Shown: piece by piece, positions 19,711 to 31,179 of the stretch
How positions within the stretch are numbered: the stretch's first letter is position 1
How the letters are laid out: every line of letters begins with the position of its first letter
From: Cordilura impudica
Taxonomy: Eukaryota; Arthropoda; Insecta; Diptera; Scathophagidae
Length of the DNA: 64,000 nucleotides
Assembly: GCA_963682025.1 (NCBI GenBank)
Contig: OY821517.1
Span: forward strand, 23,338,620 to 23,402,619
Reading direction: 5' to 3'
Notes under the pieces: generated by a model
Database searches by the model: none
Seen by the model: only the letters and a program-made list of their open reading frames with translations
Told to the model about the DNA's origin: nothing
Translations under genes and position numbers: made by a program

Positions 19711-21632
19711 AAAAAAAATCAAACAGAAAGTTTCATCTATAATATCACTTATAGCAAACAAATGCAGGGGCTCTGCTAATATAAAAATATTTGTTATTAT
19801 ATATTTCAACTGGTTAATTTTTAATTTTTAATTTTTAATTTTTAATTTTTAATTTTTAATTTTTAATTTTTAATTTTTAATTTTTAATTTTTAATTTTTA
19901 ATTTTTAATTTTTAATTTTTAATTTTTAATTTTTAATTTTTAATTTTTAATTTTTAATTTTTAATTTTTAATTTTTAATTTTTAATTTTTAATTTTTAAT
20001 TTTTAATTTTTAATTTTTAATTTTTAATTTTTAATTTTTAATTTTTAATTTTTAATTTTTAATTTTTAATTTTTAATTTTTAATTTTTAATTTTTAATTT
20101 TTAATTTTTAATTTTTAATTTTTAATTTTTAATTTTTAATTTTTAATTTTTAATTTTTAATTTTTAATTTTTAATTTTTAATTTTTAATTTTTAATTTTT
20201 AATTTTTAATTTTTAATTTTTAATTTTTAATTTTTAATTTTTAATTTTTAATTTTTAATTTTTAATTTTTAATTTTTAATTTTTAATTTTTAATTTTTAA
20301 TTTTTAATTTTTAATTTTTAATTTTTAATTTTTAATTTTTAATTTTTAATTTTTAATTTTTAATTTTTAATTTTTAATTTTTAATTTTTAATTTTTAATT
20401 TTTAATTTTTAATTTTTAATTTTTAATTTTTAATTTTTAATTTTTAATTTTTAATTTTTAATTTTTAATTTTTAATTTTTAATTTTTAATTTTTAATTTT
20501 TAATTTTTAATTTTTAATTTTTAATTTTTAATTTTTAATTTTTAATTTTTAATTTTTAATTTTTAATTTTTAATTTTTAATTTTTAATTTTTAATTTTTA
20601 ATTTTTAATTTTTAATTTTTAATTTTTAATTTTTAATTTTTAATTTTTAATTTTTAATTTTTAATTTTTAATTTTTAATTTTTAATTTTTAATTTTTAAT
20701 TTTTAATTTTTAATTTTTAATTTTTAATTTTTAATTTTTAATTTTTAATTTTTAATTTTTAATTTTTAATTTTTAATTTTTAATTTTTAATTTTTAATTT
20801 TTAATTTTTAATTTTTAATTTTTAATTTTTAATTTTTAATTTTTAATTTTTAATTTTTAATTTTTAATTTTTAATTTTTAATTTTTAATTTTTAATTTTT
20901 AATTTTTAATTTTTAATTTTTAATTTTTAATTTTTAATTTTTAATTTTTAATTTTTAATTTTTAATTTTTAATTTTTAATTTTTAATTTTTAATTTTTAA
21001 TTTTTAATTTTTAATTTTTAATTTTTAATTTTTAATTTTTAATTTTTAATTTTTAATTTTTAATTTTTAATTTTTAATTTTTAATTTTTAATTTTTAATT
21101 TTTAATTTTTAATTTTTAATTTTTAATTTTTAATTTTTAATTTTTAATTTTTAATTTTTAATTTTTAATTTTTAATTTTTAATTTTTAATTTTTAATTTT
21201 TAATTTTTAATTTTTAATTTTTAATTTTTAATTTTTAATTTTTAATTTTTAATTTTTAATTTTTAATTTTTAATTTTTTATTTTTAATTTTTAATTTTTA
21301 ATTTTTAATTTTTAATTTTTAATTTTTAATTTTTAATTTTTTATTTTTTATTTTTCAGTTTTCATTTTTGATTTTACATTTTTTATTTTTAATTTTTCAT
21401 TGTTTATTTTTCATTTTTCAGTTTTCATTTTTCATTTTTCAAAACGCTCCCTCATTTTATCTCCAAACACTTACTAAGGAAATCGTGCCTTCATTCTATC
21501 TCGAAACACTTCCCAATCTTTTCACCAATACAATCGTACCGCACACCGTTTTTGTCTTACTCTGTTTTTGTGATTGTATTGTGAAATAGATTTAAACCCC
21601 TTAAACCTAAAAATGTTTAAACATCAAAAATC
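19711..21632 (-). mobile_element. heptamer element with AATTTTT array, minus orientation
   Basis: Right side: CACCAATACAATCGTACCGC, then TTTTTGTGATTGTATTGTGA and AACATCAAAAATCG near 21632 form the reverse complement of the 5' block seen at 3078 and 27821. Left side: AAATCAAACAGAAAG, CATCTATAATATCACTTATA and CTGCTAATAT are the reverse complement of the 3' block seen at 30815-30870. Between them sits the satellite array. The terminal hairpin block is missing on the left, so this copy is truncated there. Confidence 0.65.
19814..21340. repeat. (AATTTTT)n heptamer satellite, about 218 units
   Basis: A nearly perfect 7-bp tandem repeat covering roughly 1.53 kb with one visible variant unit near 21275. 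It grades at the right into less regular CATTTTTCATTTTT sequence (21340-21445). Confidence 0.95.
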
Positions 21633-22515
21633 GTATCAAAAAAAAAAAAAAAAAAAAAAATATGCAGATATTTATAAAGTGTGAAATTCGTTTAAAATAT
21701 CATGATTTTGCTCAAAATCTTTTTAAAACTTTAGTACCGGTTACATGTGTTTATTATTTCATTTATTTATTAAACATAATATTTAATGCAGTGATAATTG
21801 TTTAATATACATATATAGAATAAATTGTAATGTTATGAATAATTTTAAATGATTGAGAAAATTAATAATAAAAGTTTATAAAAAGAAATGTTTAATAAAA
21901 TAGCAATATTTTATATGGAATACCGAAATTAGGTCCCTGTTTTAGAACAAAAGGTTTTTATAACGCTATTCTCTCCCTGATTTTATCTAAACACACTTCC
22001 TAATGAAATCGTGCCTTCATTTTGTCTCCGTACACTTCCTAATGAATTGTGCCTTCATTTTATCTACAAGTACTTCCGTTTATTTGTCATTCGTTTATTC
22101 TTTATTTTTATTTATGATTGATTAGCATTAATATTAAATGCAATGATAATTGCGTTATTTATATGGAATAAATTATAACGTTAAGAATACTTTTAAATGA
22201 TTGAGGAAATTAATTAATTAAGAAGTGAAATATAATGCAGAAAAGAGCGACAAAAAGGTTATAACATATCATAATTTTTTCACCAAAACAACAATCATAG
22301 GTCACAATGATTTTGTCTTACGTCTTACATCTTACACTGTTTTTGTGATGGTATACACAGAAAGTTTTTTGTAATTAATTCCTTATTTACAATCTAAGCA
22401 AATTTGTTAAATTTCGGATACATAACAGATGCTATGTAACTCCAATTATATACATAACATTAAAAAAAATGTATTAGTTATTTACAAATTTACAAATTAA
22501 TTTAAATTGTTGTTA
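21633..22515. repeat. degenerate duplicated flank of the heptamer element
   Basis: Parts of 21440-21850 are repeated here: TTTTATCTMMAMACACTTCC/AATCGTGCCTTCATTTTG blocks at 21970-22070 match 21450-21510, and AATGATAATTGCG...GAATAAATTATAACG at 22140-22190 matches 21790-21835. A second degenerate piece of the 5' block (ACTGTTTTTGTGATGGTAT) is at 22335-22353. No gene seen. Confidence 0.45.
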
Positions 22516-22694
22516 TCTATAATATTAATAGGCTAGGTGATTTCTTGTTTTGTTCTATCGTTTTATTCCGATTTGGACCAAATCGCTCACCACCTGTTCA
22601 CCAGAGTTACAGATTTTTTAACTTTTTCCTTTATTTTGAGTAAATTCCATTTAAAGCTGCTACTACCACATACATAAAATTAAACATATGCTAG
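22516..22694 (+). mobile_element. truncated Helitron 5' end
   Basis: Begins TCTATAATATTAATAGGCTA preceded by A, follows the family for about 175 bp, then stops at CATATGCTAG and joins the GGGCGGGTCG repeat. The canonical 3' hairpin is absent. Confidence 0.65.
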
Positions 22695-22695
22695 A

Positions 22696-24423
22696 GGGCG
22701 CACAGTGGGTTGAAATCTCAAAAAATGGATATTAATTGAAAAATTAAAATTTGTTTTTTTGAAAAATATTTAGTAACCGATTAAAGTATATTAAATTCTA
22801 CATCATTACTGAAAATTTCAATTTCATATGCTGTTTACTTGTCAAGCTGCATTGTATTAAAGTTAAGTAATTTTTGAGCTATTCACGTACAATAGTGTTA
22901 ATTGAAATTCGGTATATTTCGACGCTTAATATAAAGTTTTTCGCAAGTCAAAAGTAATACTTTTACTATGGAATCTTCAACCACAGGTATTTTAGCGTTG
23001 TTCTAAAAATAATTGTGTTAACAAAAGTTGTGTAGAAATATTTTTAAAAATTTTTTTGTAAATGTGTCTAAATTTTGGCTATTTTCAAAATATTCGTGGA
23101 TATTTAAATATGAATGGTGTAAGTTGTAAATATTAATTTTTTAAGAAACTACAGTTCCTAGGCTTTCATAGTCAGTAATAGCATGTTGCGCGTTTTTGCG
23201 CGAAATTTTTTTATTAAGTTAATTGTGAAAATAGTCACTCTAGCAAGGAACACCAGTTCCTGTCTTTTGTTTGCATTGTCTTCGTTTTCGTTGTTATAAT
23301 TGTTGTTTTTGTATATCGTTGGCAACTGTGTGTTACAATGACAAGAGTGTTACAATGACAACAGTGTGTTGTGTATTGAAACGTAAAACGTAATTGTAAT
23401 TGTGCGCTATGTGTTATGTGTTGTGTTTGTGCGAAACGTCAAACGTATTGAAAGTAATGTAAAAACTTGTTATTGGGTAACTGGTACTATACAAATACTT
23501 TAAGCTTCTGATCTTTTGTAAACTCCTATCTAAACTTTTTAGGAATAAGCAGCAAAACAAAATTTTTCTCTCGCCGGAGCCTCTAAGATATTATTCGAAA
23601 TGCGGACTCTTCGCAACTTAATGAAAAAATTAATATATTGAAAGAGGAATTAATAAGGCGTACGAGCCCTATTGACATGAAAGATTTTGAAGTGATATTC
23701 AGCACTTTCATTTCTGAATTTAAGAAGCGATGGTCCAAATCGAATAGACATCATGAGCGTTTTTCTGTGCAATACAAAGATTGGTTAGACACTTCCATGT
23801 CATTTGTAAATCACTCAACAAATAAGAGAGGTCGCAAAGAAGTGGAATTTGATGAATGAAAAGAGATAATTCATCGCTGTCTGAGTTAAGTTATGCCACT
23901 CAAATGAGTGTCTAATTATATTAAAAATAAATTGATTACTATGTAAAATTTTTATTACTTTTTTTTCCAAAAAAATAAAATAAAAATCCGACTGAGCCAG
24001 AGCAATTTTTTAAAAGGGGGCGTGGCACCGCCCTATTCCACCTTGGGTGTAATTCATACTGTGCGATCAACATATATACCAAATCTCATCTTCATACCTC
24101 TGATAGTTCATGAGATATATCCGTTCTAAGTTTCAGGCTATATGGGCGGTGCCACGCCCCTTTATACAATCTTAAACAAGTATAGCCAAGGACTATTAGA
24201 AGGTCAACAGTACAACATTGGTAAAGTTTCATGACAATCGGTCTATTACTATGGCCGCTAAAGCTATTTTTAATAGGGGGAGTGGCGACGCCCAATTTTC
24301 CAAATGATGTGTGGCCTATGTCACTCAGTGATTACGTAGCATTCTAATAGTGAAAGAATTTTTAAAATCGGATAAGTAGTTTAATTTATCTCCATTTTTG
24401 AGATTTCAACCCACTGTGGGGCG
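22696..24423. mobile_element. Transib-like element with 5-bp target duplication
   Basis: Element 22701-24418 (1718 bp) has terminal inverted repeats of about 28 bp starting CACAGTGGGTTGAAATCTCA on both strands, and a 5-bp GGGCG duplication at 22696-22700 and 24419-24423. A CACAGTG-type heptamer and GC-rich 5-bp target duplications are the hallmarks of Transib elements, the relatives of the RAG1 recombinase. The interior has a short frame (23638-23859) related to the N-terminal region of the transposase relic at 57200. The catalytic domain is absent, so the copy is non-autonomous. Near its right side are two inverted GGGCGTGGCACCGCCC-like blocks (24014-24033 and 24144-24162). Confidence 0.7.
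23620..23859 (+). pseudogene. N-terminal remnant of a Transib/RAG1-like transposase
   Basis: The frame reads KEELIRRTSPIDMKDFE, then FKKRWSKSNRHHERFSVQY, then KDWLDTSMSFVNHSTNKRGR and KEVEFDE before a stop. The arrangement of an FKKRW-like segment, a WL segment and a GR-K-(V/S)-(E/L) segment matches the beginning of the relic at 57200-59110, where the equivalent region ends GRPGKSLDNCSDRSKRRK. Here the frame stops just before the SDRSKRRK motif. No catalytic residues. The ATG at 23638 is internal, since similarity starts earlier. Confidence 0.5.
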
Positions 24424-24720
24424 GGTCGATTTGTAGGGAGGCAAAAAAATCGCTCAAGTGACAAGGAAAATCATATTCTAGGGATCAAAATAAGAAACTT
24501 TGCCCAAGGAACTATACCTCTAAAACGAATTCTGGTGTCCCGACTTTTGAACTGTCTATCTGTCTGTCTGTCTGCCATGGGGCAACCCCATTCCCTCTCA
24601 TGCAATTGATCTGAAACTTGGCCCATAGTCTTGTTATGACTACAGATTAATTTCGGGGTAGTCACGCATAGTCACGGAGTGATCTAAAAGTTATTTACCC
24701 TCATCCGGTCGATCTTTTTG
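24424..24720 (+). repeat. GGGCGGGTCGATTT repeat, plus copy, with GTCT microsatellite
   Basis: Begins GCGGGTCGATTTGTAGGGAG, then CAAGTGACAAGGAAAATC, TTCTAGGGATCAAAATAAGA, and CTATCTGTCTGTCTGTCTGC. An inverted copy lies at 24935-25127. Its start was split by the Transib-like insertion. Confidence 0.6.
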
Positions 24721-24934
24721 AATAACATAACATAGGCGTATGATTACTATTTATTAGCAGAGTAAAAGATACGTATACGTAGGAGTATTAATGTTAATAT
24801 TAAATCAAACATAGTAAGCCCAATTCTAAACAAAAAATGGTGATTTTTTTAAATGTTTGTATGGGGAACCCGCCAGGGGGGTTCCAGGGGGTGTGCCACT
24901 GGCATGGGAGGGTCGGCCTCCAAAGTTAGTGGTG

Positions 24935-25311
24935 GTCGATCATACATTTGGACTCGATTGGGGCACTCTAAGTGGGTCAAAGTGAGACAGACAGACAGAC
25001 AGGTCAAAAGTAGGGACATCAGAATTCGTTTTCGAGGTATGGTTCCTCGGGCAATGTGTCTTATTTTGATCCCTAGAATAAGATTTTCCTTGTCACTTGG
25101 GCGATTTTTAAATCGACCCGCCCTAATGGGTACCCCACATAATAATTTTATGTGCACCCATATACGACATAAATTGATTTTTTCTTCGAAATTTTGGGGG
25201 GCTCCAAAATTATTTTTTTGATATGTCGTAATAGAACTTTTTTTCCTCATGCTAAGAGCTATCGAAAAATCGATGGCACAATATCGATTGCTAAATCGAC
25301 CCACCCTAATG
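24935..25311 (-). repeat. GGGCGGGTCGATTT repeat, minus copy, plus a third terminus
   Basis: Reading leftward from 25127: TTAGGGCGGGTCGATTTAAA, CAAGTGACAAGGAAAATCTT, TCTAGGGATCAAAATAAGAC and a CTGTCTGTCTGTCTC microsatellite near 24995. Another terminus, TTAGGGTGGGTCGATTTAGC, lies at 25289-25308, directly beside the LINE relic. Family not recognised. Confidence 0.55.
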
Positions 25312-26365
25312 TACAGTGTAAAAAGGATCCCAAACTACAGATCCGTATTCTAGAATAGGTCTTACTAGTGTAGTGAAAAGTTGTTTTGTTGTGTATGGAT
25401 CAAAACTCTTCCGCCCAACACTTGATAAATCCAAGTACATCAGATGCCTTATTAATTGTTATTGAGATATATTTCCGGAAATCCAGACGCTTATCCAATA
25501 AAACATCAAGACCATTAAATTTTTGCATCATTTCTAGTTATTCGTTGTTCATCATATGCAAGCCGTTGATGTGCAAAGATCTAAACGCCATGTATTTCAT
25601 TATTTTTTTTCATAAAGGTCGATTAAGTTTATTTCACACCATGTTGTGAAATTATTTATATCTAACTGTAAACGAGATTGTTCGTCGATATTGCTAAATG
25701 AGTAGCATATTTTAACACCATCCGCACACATAAGAGATTTTGAGAATTCAATGGATGAAGGAACATCATTAATAAATAGTGTAAATAAGAGCGGCCCCAA
25801 ATGACTTCCTTAAGACACGTCAGATATAACACTAATAGATTTTGATTCAACATTACGAAACTTAACACATTGTTTTCGACCTGTTGAATAGGAATTAATC
25901 AATTTTATAAGCGTAATACTGAAACCCTAGCTTAATTTGCTAAGTAACTTTTAAAAAACAGATAAAAAGGTGCAGGCATGACTTTTTGATCTTGTATAAT
26001 AATGCCATATGCCCAACTCTGTCGAAAGGTTGCTGAATGTCTAGAAAGACTGCAGATCAGTACCTCCTCTTCTTCTCTAAAGTATCAGTTAAGTTGTTGA
26101 CAATGCTATGAATCGGATTGGGGGTACCATTTTTATGTCTAAAACCAAGTTGATGTTCAGGGATGCTATTTTTGCTTTCTAAAACTGGAGATAGTCTTCG
26201 CAGAAAAATTTTTTCAAACAACTTGGAAAAAATGGAAAGTAGACTTATTGGTATGAATGATGTTACCGAATTTGCTGACTTGTTGGGTTTTTGTATTTTG
26301 TACGGACATTTTCACATTTCCCAGAACCTGTCACTTATACCAGAATTTCCAACTGTCTTTTAGCT
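25312..26365 (-). pseudogene. Jockey/CR1-type reverse transcriptase relic
   Basis: Minus-strand fragments in order: PISLLSIFSKLFEKIFLRRL (26270-26190), PEHQLGFRHKNGTPNPIHSI, VNNLT; LDIQQPFDRVGHMALLYKI near 26040-25990; GPLLFTLFINDVPSSIEF with MCADGVKICY near 25790-25710; and LFTTLVRPILEYGSVVWDPF near 25380-25325. These are RT motifs of Jockey/CR1-like LINEs. The YADD box is CADG, so the second catalytic aspartate is lost, and several frameshifts and stops separate the blocks. Both ends are truncated. Confidence 0.7.
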
Positions 26366-27057
26366 ATTTATAATAAATCTTTTGAACTGAATTGTGTTGA
26401 AATTTTCTAAAATGGAATTGACTATTTTTGTCTAGCAATTAATTATTTCTAATATTAATTTCTAATTAAAATTTCTGAAATACAACTTAAAGCCTTTTAA
26501 TAGTTTCTTAAATACAAAACACAATTTCTAATTTTTCTTTTCATTTCAAAATCCTAAGCTTGTTTATGCAATGAAAACAATTCTTAATGCCAAAAGAAAT
26601 TCAAAGAAATTTTGATTTGTATACTATTGAGTTTTAGTTTAACTCAATTAATTTTTAAATTTTTAAATAAAATATTACCATTCTTGAGTTAACTGGCATT
26701 ATTATTGTTTTTTAAGAGCAGATTTTAACTTACTTAAGTTCTATTGGCAGCCGTAAAACTCACGTACACACACACACGTTGTATAACAAAAATGTAAATT
26801 AAACAGATAAAAACAGTTACAGATTAAATAAAATTAATTAGAGGGGAAAAAACTGTCCATATTAATGTTTTGCATCACCAAATAGAATTATTTGAAAATG
26901 TGTATTGAGTTAAAATTTGTTGAACACACAAACATTTCGCAGGACATGATCTAATTTGTAAAGTCATGTCCAACTGATTATTTAAACGTTTAAACATAAA
27001 ACAAATTCTATTTTAGTGACATGATTGTGTGGGAAAATTTAGATTAAAATTAAAAAA
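26366..27057. other. AT-rich stretch without recognisable gene
   Basis: No coding match; a short ACACACACAC run near 26767. Confidence 0.5.
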
Positions 27058-27275
27058 AAAAATCAAGAAAATTACAGTCGGTTTAAACCGACCACAAGAT
27101 ACTCTATACCATAATTTCGGGAAATGGTATTATCGTGAAGTCATAATTGGATACAGAAAATAACAATAAACCAAGTTCGAATGACGTAGTTATTAATTTG
27201 CCCCCTGCAAGTATGATAAAGTTCATTTCAGATTCCGTTCTTCTATGAGGATCAGTTCAAAAAACGGATCTATAA
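27058..27275 (-). mobile_element. mini-me-like repeat, copy E1 (3' end only)
   Basis: CAAGAAAATTACAGTCGGTT with AAACCGACCACAAGATAC is the decayed palindrome end, followed by about 190 bp of family sequence that loses similarity near 27275. Confidence 0.6.
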
Positions 27276-27426
27276 CACGATGCAACAGCCGTCCTGGGGA
27301 GTGAAAATTCAAGGGCAATATACTAAAACCTCCAAAGGGTTTAGCGTTCTCAGGCCAAACTTCAGAAAATCAAGTTGGATTAATTTTATCGAATGAAATT
27401 TTCAAAAAATTTATATTTTTTCCTCT

Positions 27427-27806
27427 TTATACCCTATGCCACTATGTGGCATATAATGACTTTGTGCTGATGCTTGTAACTTCCAAATATACCGTTCGAC
27501 TCAGCATCTTTTCACTTAAACCTATCAAAAAACAGAATTATTATACAGATTTTTTTCATATTTCGTTTGTATATAAATAAGTGACTTTATCAAATATAGT
27601 AAAGAGCAGTTCCTTTTATGACCTAGTCCCCATATAAATATGGCATCCGATATGAACTCTTTCATATCTGCAGTTAAAAAAAACCATACTAACAAACCTC
27701 TCAAATTTGGTTTATGCTTATTTCCTATGTCCAATTAGTTGGGTCTTAGACCCCTTCTCTAGGGTGCCGTATAGTCGGTCCAGACTGACTAGAATTCTCT
27801 TACTTT
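27427..27806 (+). mobile_element. mini-me-like repeat, copy E2 (internally deleted)
   Basis: Starts TATACCCTATGCCACTATGT and ends CGGTCCAGACTGACTAGAAT then TCTCTTACTTTTT. The microsatellite and most of the middle are deleted: after ACTTCCAAATATACC the copy jumps to the ACCTATCAAAAAACAGAATT region. Confidence 0.65.
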
Positions 27807-27820
27807 TTATTTATTTTTTA

Positions 27821-30800
27821 TTGATGTGTAAACATCTATACGCGCAGGGGGATAAAAATCTATTTCACAACACAATCACAAAAACATAGTAAGGGAAAAT
27901 CGGTGTGACTTATGATTGTATTGGTGAAAAAAATCATGATATGTGATAAACTTTTTAAAAATGAAAAATGGAAAATGACAAATGAAAATTGAAAAATGAA
28001 AAATGGAAAATGGAAAATGGAAAATTTAAAATGAAAAATAAAAAATGAAAATTAAAAAATAAAAAATGAAAAATAAAAAATGAAAAATTAAAAATGAAAA
28101 ATGAAAAATGAAAAACGAAAAATAAAAAATTTAAAATGAAAACTGAAAAATAAAAAATAAAAAATCAAAAATAAAAATGAAAAATAAAAAATTAGGAATG
28201 AAAAATAAAAAATTAAAAATTAAAAATTAAAAATTAAAAATTAAAAATTAAAAATTAAAAATTAAAAATTAAAAATTAAAAATTAAAAATTAAAAATTAA
28301 AAATTAAAAATAAAAAATAAAAAATTAAAAATTAAAAATTAAAAATTAAAAATTAAAAATTAAAAATTAAAAATTAAAAATTAAAAATTAAAAATTAAAA
28401 ATTAAAAATTAAAAATTAAAAATTAAAAATTAAAAATTAAAAATTAAAAATTAAAAATTAAAAATTAAAAATTAAAAATTAAAAATTAAAAATTAAAAAT
28501 TAAAAATTAAAAATTAAAAATTAAAAATTAAAAATTAAAAATTAAAAATTAAAAATTAAAAATTAAAAATTAAAAATTAAAAATTAAAAATTAAAAATTA
28601 AAAATTAAAAATTAAAAATTAAAAATTAAAAATTAAAAATTAAAAATTAAAAATTAAAAATTAAAAATTAAAAATTAAAAATTAAAAATTAAAAATTAAA
28701 AATTAAAAATTAAAAATTAAAAATTAAAAATTAAAAATTAAAAATTAAAAATTAAAAATTAAAAATTAAAAATTAAAAATTAAAAATTAAAAATTAAAAA
28801 TTAAAAATTAAAAATTAAAAATTAAAAATTAAAAATTAAAAATTAAAAATTAAAAATTAAAAATTAAAAATTAAAAATTAAAAATTAAAAATTAAAAATT
28901 AAAAATTAAAAATTAAAAATTAAAAATTAAAAATTAAAAATTAAAAATTAAAAATTAAAAATTAAAAATTAAAAATTAAAAATTAAAAATTAAAAATTAA
29001 AAATTAAAAATTAAAAATTAAAAATTAAAAATTAAAAATTAAAAATTAAAAATTAAAAATTAAAAATTAAAAATTAAAAATTAAAAATTAAAAATTAAAA
29101 ATTAAAAATTAAAAATTAAAAATTAAAAATTAAAAATTAAAAATTAAAAATTAAAAATTAAAAATTAAAAATTAAAAATTAAAAATTAAAAATTAAAAAT
29201 TAAAAATTAAAAATTAAAAATTAAAAATTAAAAATTAAAAATTAAAAATTAAAAATTAAAAATTAAAAATTAAAAATTAAAAATTAAAAATTAAAAATTA
29301 AAAATTAAAAATTAAAAATTAAAAATTAAAAATTAAAAATTAAAAATTAAAAATTAAAAATTAAAAATTAAAAATTAAAAATTAAAAATTAAAAATTAAA
29401 AATTAAAAATTAAAAATTAAAAATTAAAAATTAAAAATTAAAAATTAAAAATTAAAAATTAAAAATTAAAAATTAAAAATTAAAAATTAAAAATTAAAAA
29501 TTAAAAATTAAAAATTAAAAATTAAAAATTAAAAATTAAAAATTAAAAATTAAAAATTAAAAATTAAAAATTAAAAATTAAAAATTAAAAATTAAAAATT
29601 AAAAATTAAAAATTAAAAATTAAAAATTAAAAATTAAAAATTAAAAATTAAAAATTAAAAATTAAAAATTAAAAATTAAAAATTAAAAATTAAAAATTAA
29701 AAATTAAAAATTAAAAATTAAAAATTAAAAATTAAAAATTAAAAATTAAAAATTAAAAATTAAAAATTAAAAATTAAAAATTAAAAATTAAAAATTAAAA
29801 ATTAAAAATTAAAAATTAAAAATTAAAAATTAAAAATTAAAAATTAAAAATTAAAAATTAAAAATTAAAAATTAAAAATTAAAAATTAAAAATTAAAAAT
29901 TAAAAATTAAAAATTAAAAATTAAAAATTAAAAATTAAAAATTAAAAATTAAAAATTAAAAATTAAAAATTAAAAATTAAAAATTAAAAATTAAAAATTA
30001 AAAATTAAAAATTAAAAATTAAAAATTAAAAATTAAAAATTAAAAATTAAAAATTAAAAATTAAAAATTAAAAATTAAAAATTAAAAATTAAAAATTAAA
30101 AATTAAAAATTAAAAATTAAAAATTAAAAATTAAAAATTAAAAATTAAAAATTAAAAATTAAAAATTAAAAATTAAAAATTAAAAATTAAAAATTAAAAA
30201 TTAAAAATTAAAAATTAAAAATTAAAAATTAAAAATTAAAAATTAAAAATTAAAAATTAAAAATTAAAAATTAAAAATTAAAAATTAAAAATTAAAAATT
30301 AAAAATTAAAAATTAAAAATTAAAAATTAAAAATTAAAAATTAAAAATTAAAAATTAAAAATGAAAAACGAAAAATTAAAAATTAAAAATGAAAACTGAA
30401 AAATAAAAATTTAAAAATTAAAAAAAAAAAAAAATAAAAAATAAAAAATAAAAGTAGTAAAAAATAAAAATGTAAAATAAAAAAAAAAATTAAATAAAAA
30501 ATAAAAAATGAAAAATAAAAAATAAAAAATGAAAACTGAAAAATTAAAAATGAAAAATAAAAATGAAAAATAAAAAAAATTAAAAATAAAAAATAAAATA
30601 TGAAAAATAAAAAATTAAATATAAAAAATGAAAAATAAAAAAATAAAGAATGAAAACTTGAAAAGTGAAAAATATAAAATGAAAAATAAAAATAAAAAAT
30701 GAAGAATAAAAAATGAGAAATAAAAAATGAGAAATGAGAAATAAAAAATTAAGAATGGAAAATGAAAAATTAAAAATTACTGGTTGAAATAATAAATAAT

Positions 30801-30950
30801 AATTAATATTTTGATATTAGCAGTTGATTGCTATAAGTGATACATAGATGACGCTTTCTATTTGACTTTAAGAAAGTGCCATACAAAATCTTTAATTTCT
30901 AGAGGCTTACACATCTCCCCTGTGATCGGATCACATGATTTTTTTTTAAT
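27821..30950 (+). mobile_element. heptamer element with AATTTTT array, plus orientation
   Basis: Left block TTGATGTGTAAACATCTATA plus CGCGCAGGGGG, CACAACACAATCACAAAAAC and GTGTGACTTATGATTGTATT. Right block TTAGCAGTTGATTGCTATAA, GTGATACATAGATGACGCTT and CCCTGTGATCGGATCACATG with a T run. TGTGATC-G-GATCACA is a 7-bp hairpin near the 3' end. Between the blocks lies the heptamer array flanked by degenerate AAAAATGAAAAATGG-type sequence (27955-28209 and 30360-30780). No ORF. The best-preserved copy of the family in the window. Confidence 0.7.
28210..30360. repeat. (AAAAATT)n heptamer satellite, about 300 units
   Basis: Nearly perfect 7-bp tandem repeat over about 2.15 kb, with a short irregular spot at 28308-28325. 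It is the same unit as 19814-21340 on the opposite strand. Confidence 0.95.
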
Positions 30951-31179
30951 ACATATTTTTTATTTGGAAAAAATAGGATAGATAGTTCTTTATTTCATTT
31001 TATGAAATTATTTTTAATAAAATTTATAAAATAAATTGAAATTTTGAACTTACGACAATGACATTAATTACGTCATCTGTCGGTGGTTTGGCTTGAGTTT
31101 TTTCTTTAAACATAAAAATAAAATTAGGATTCTAAAATTTTTCAAATCAGCGGAATTCATGTAATATCAACTTATTATA

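Noticed and set aside
19814..21340. AATTTTT array as a telomeric repeat
   Set aside because: The unit is not TTAGG-like, occurs in both orientations internally, and is bounded by mobile-element sequence.
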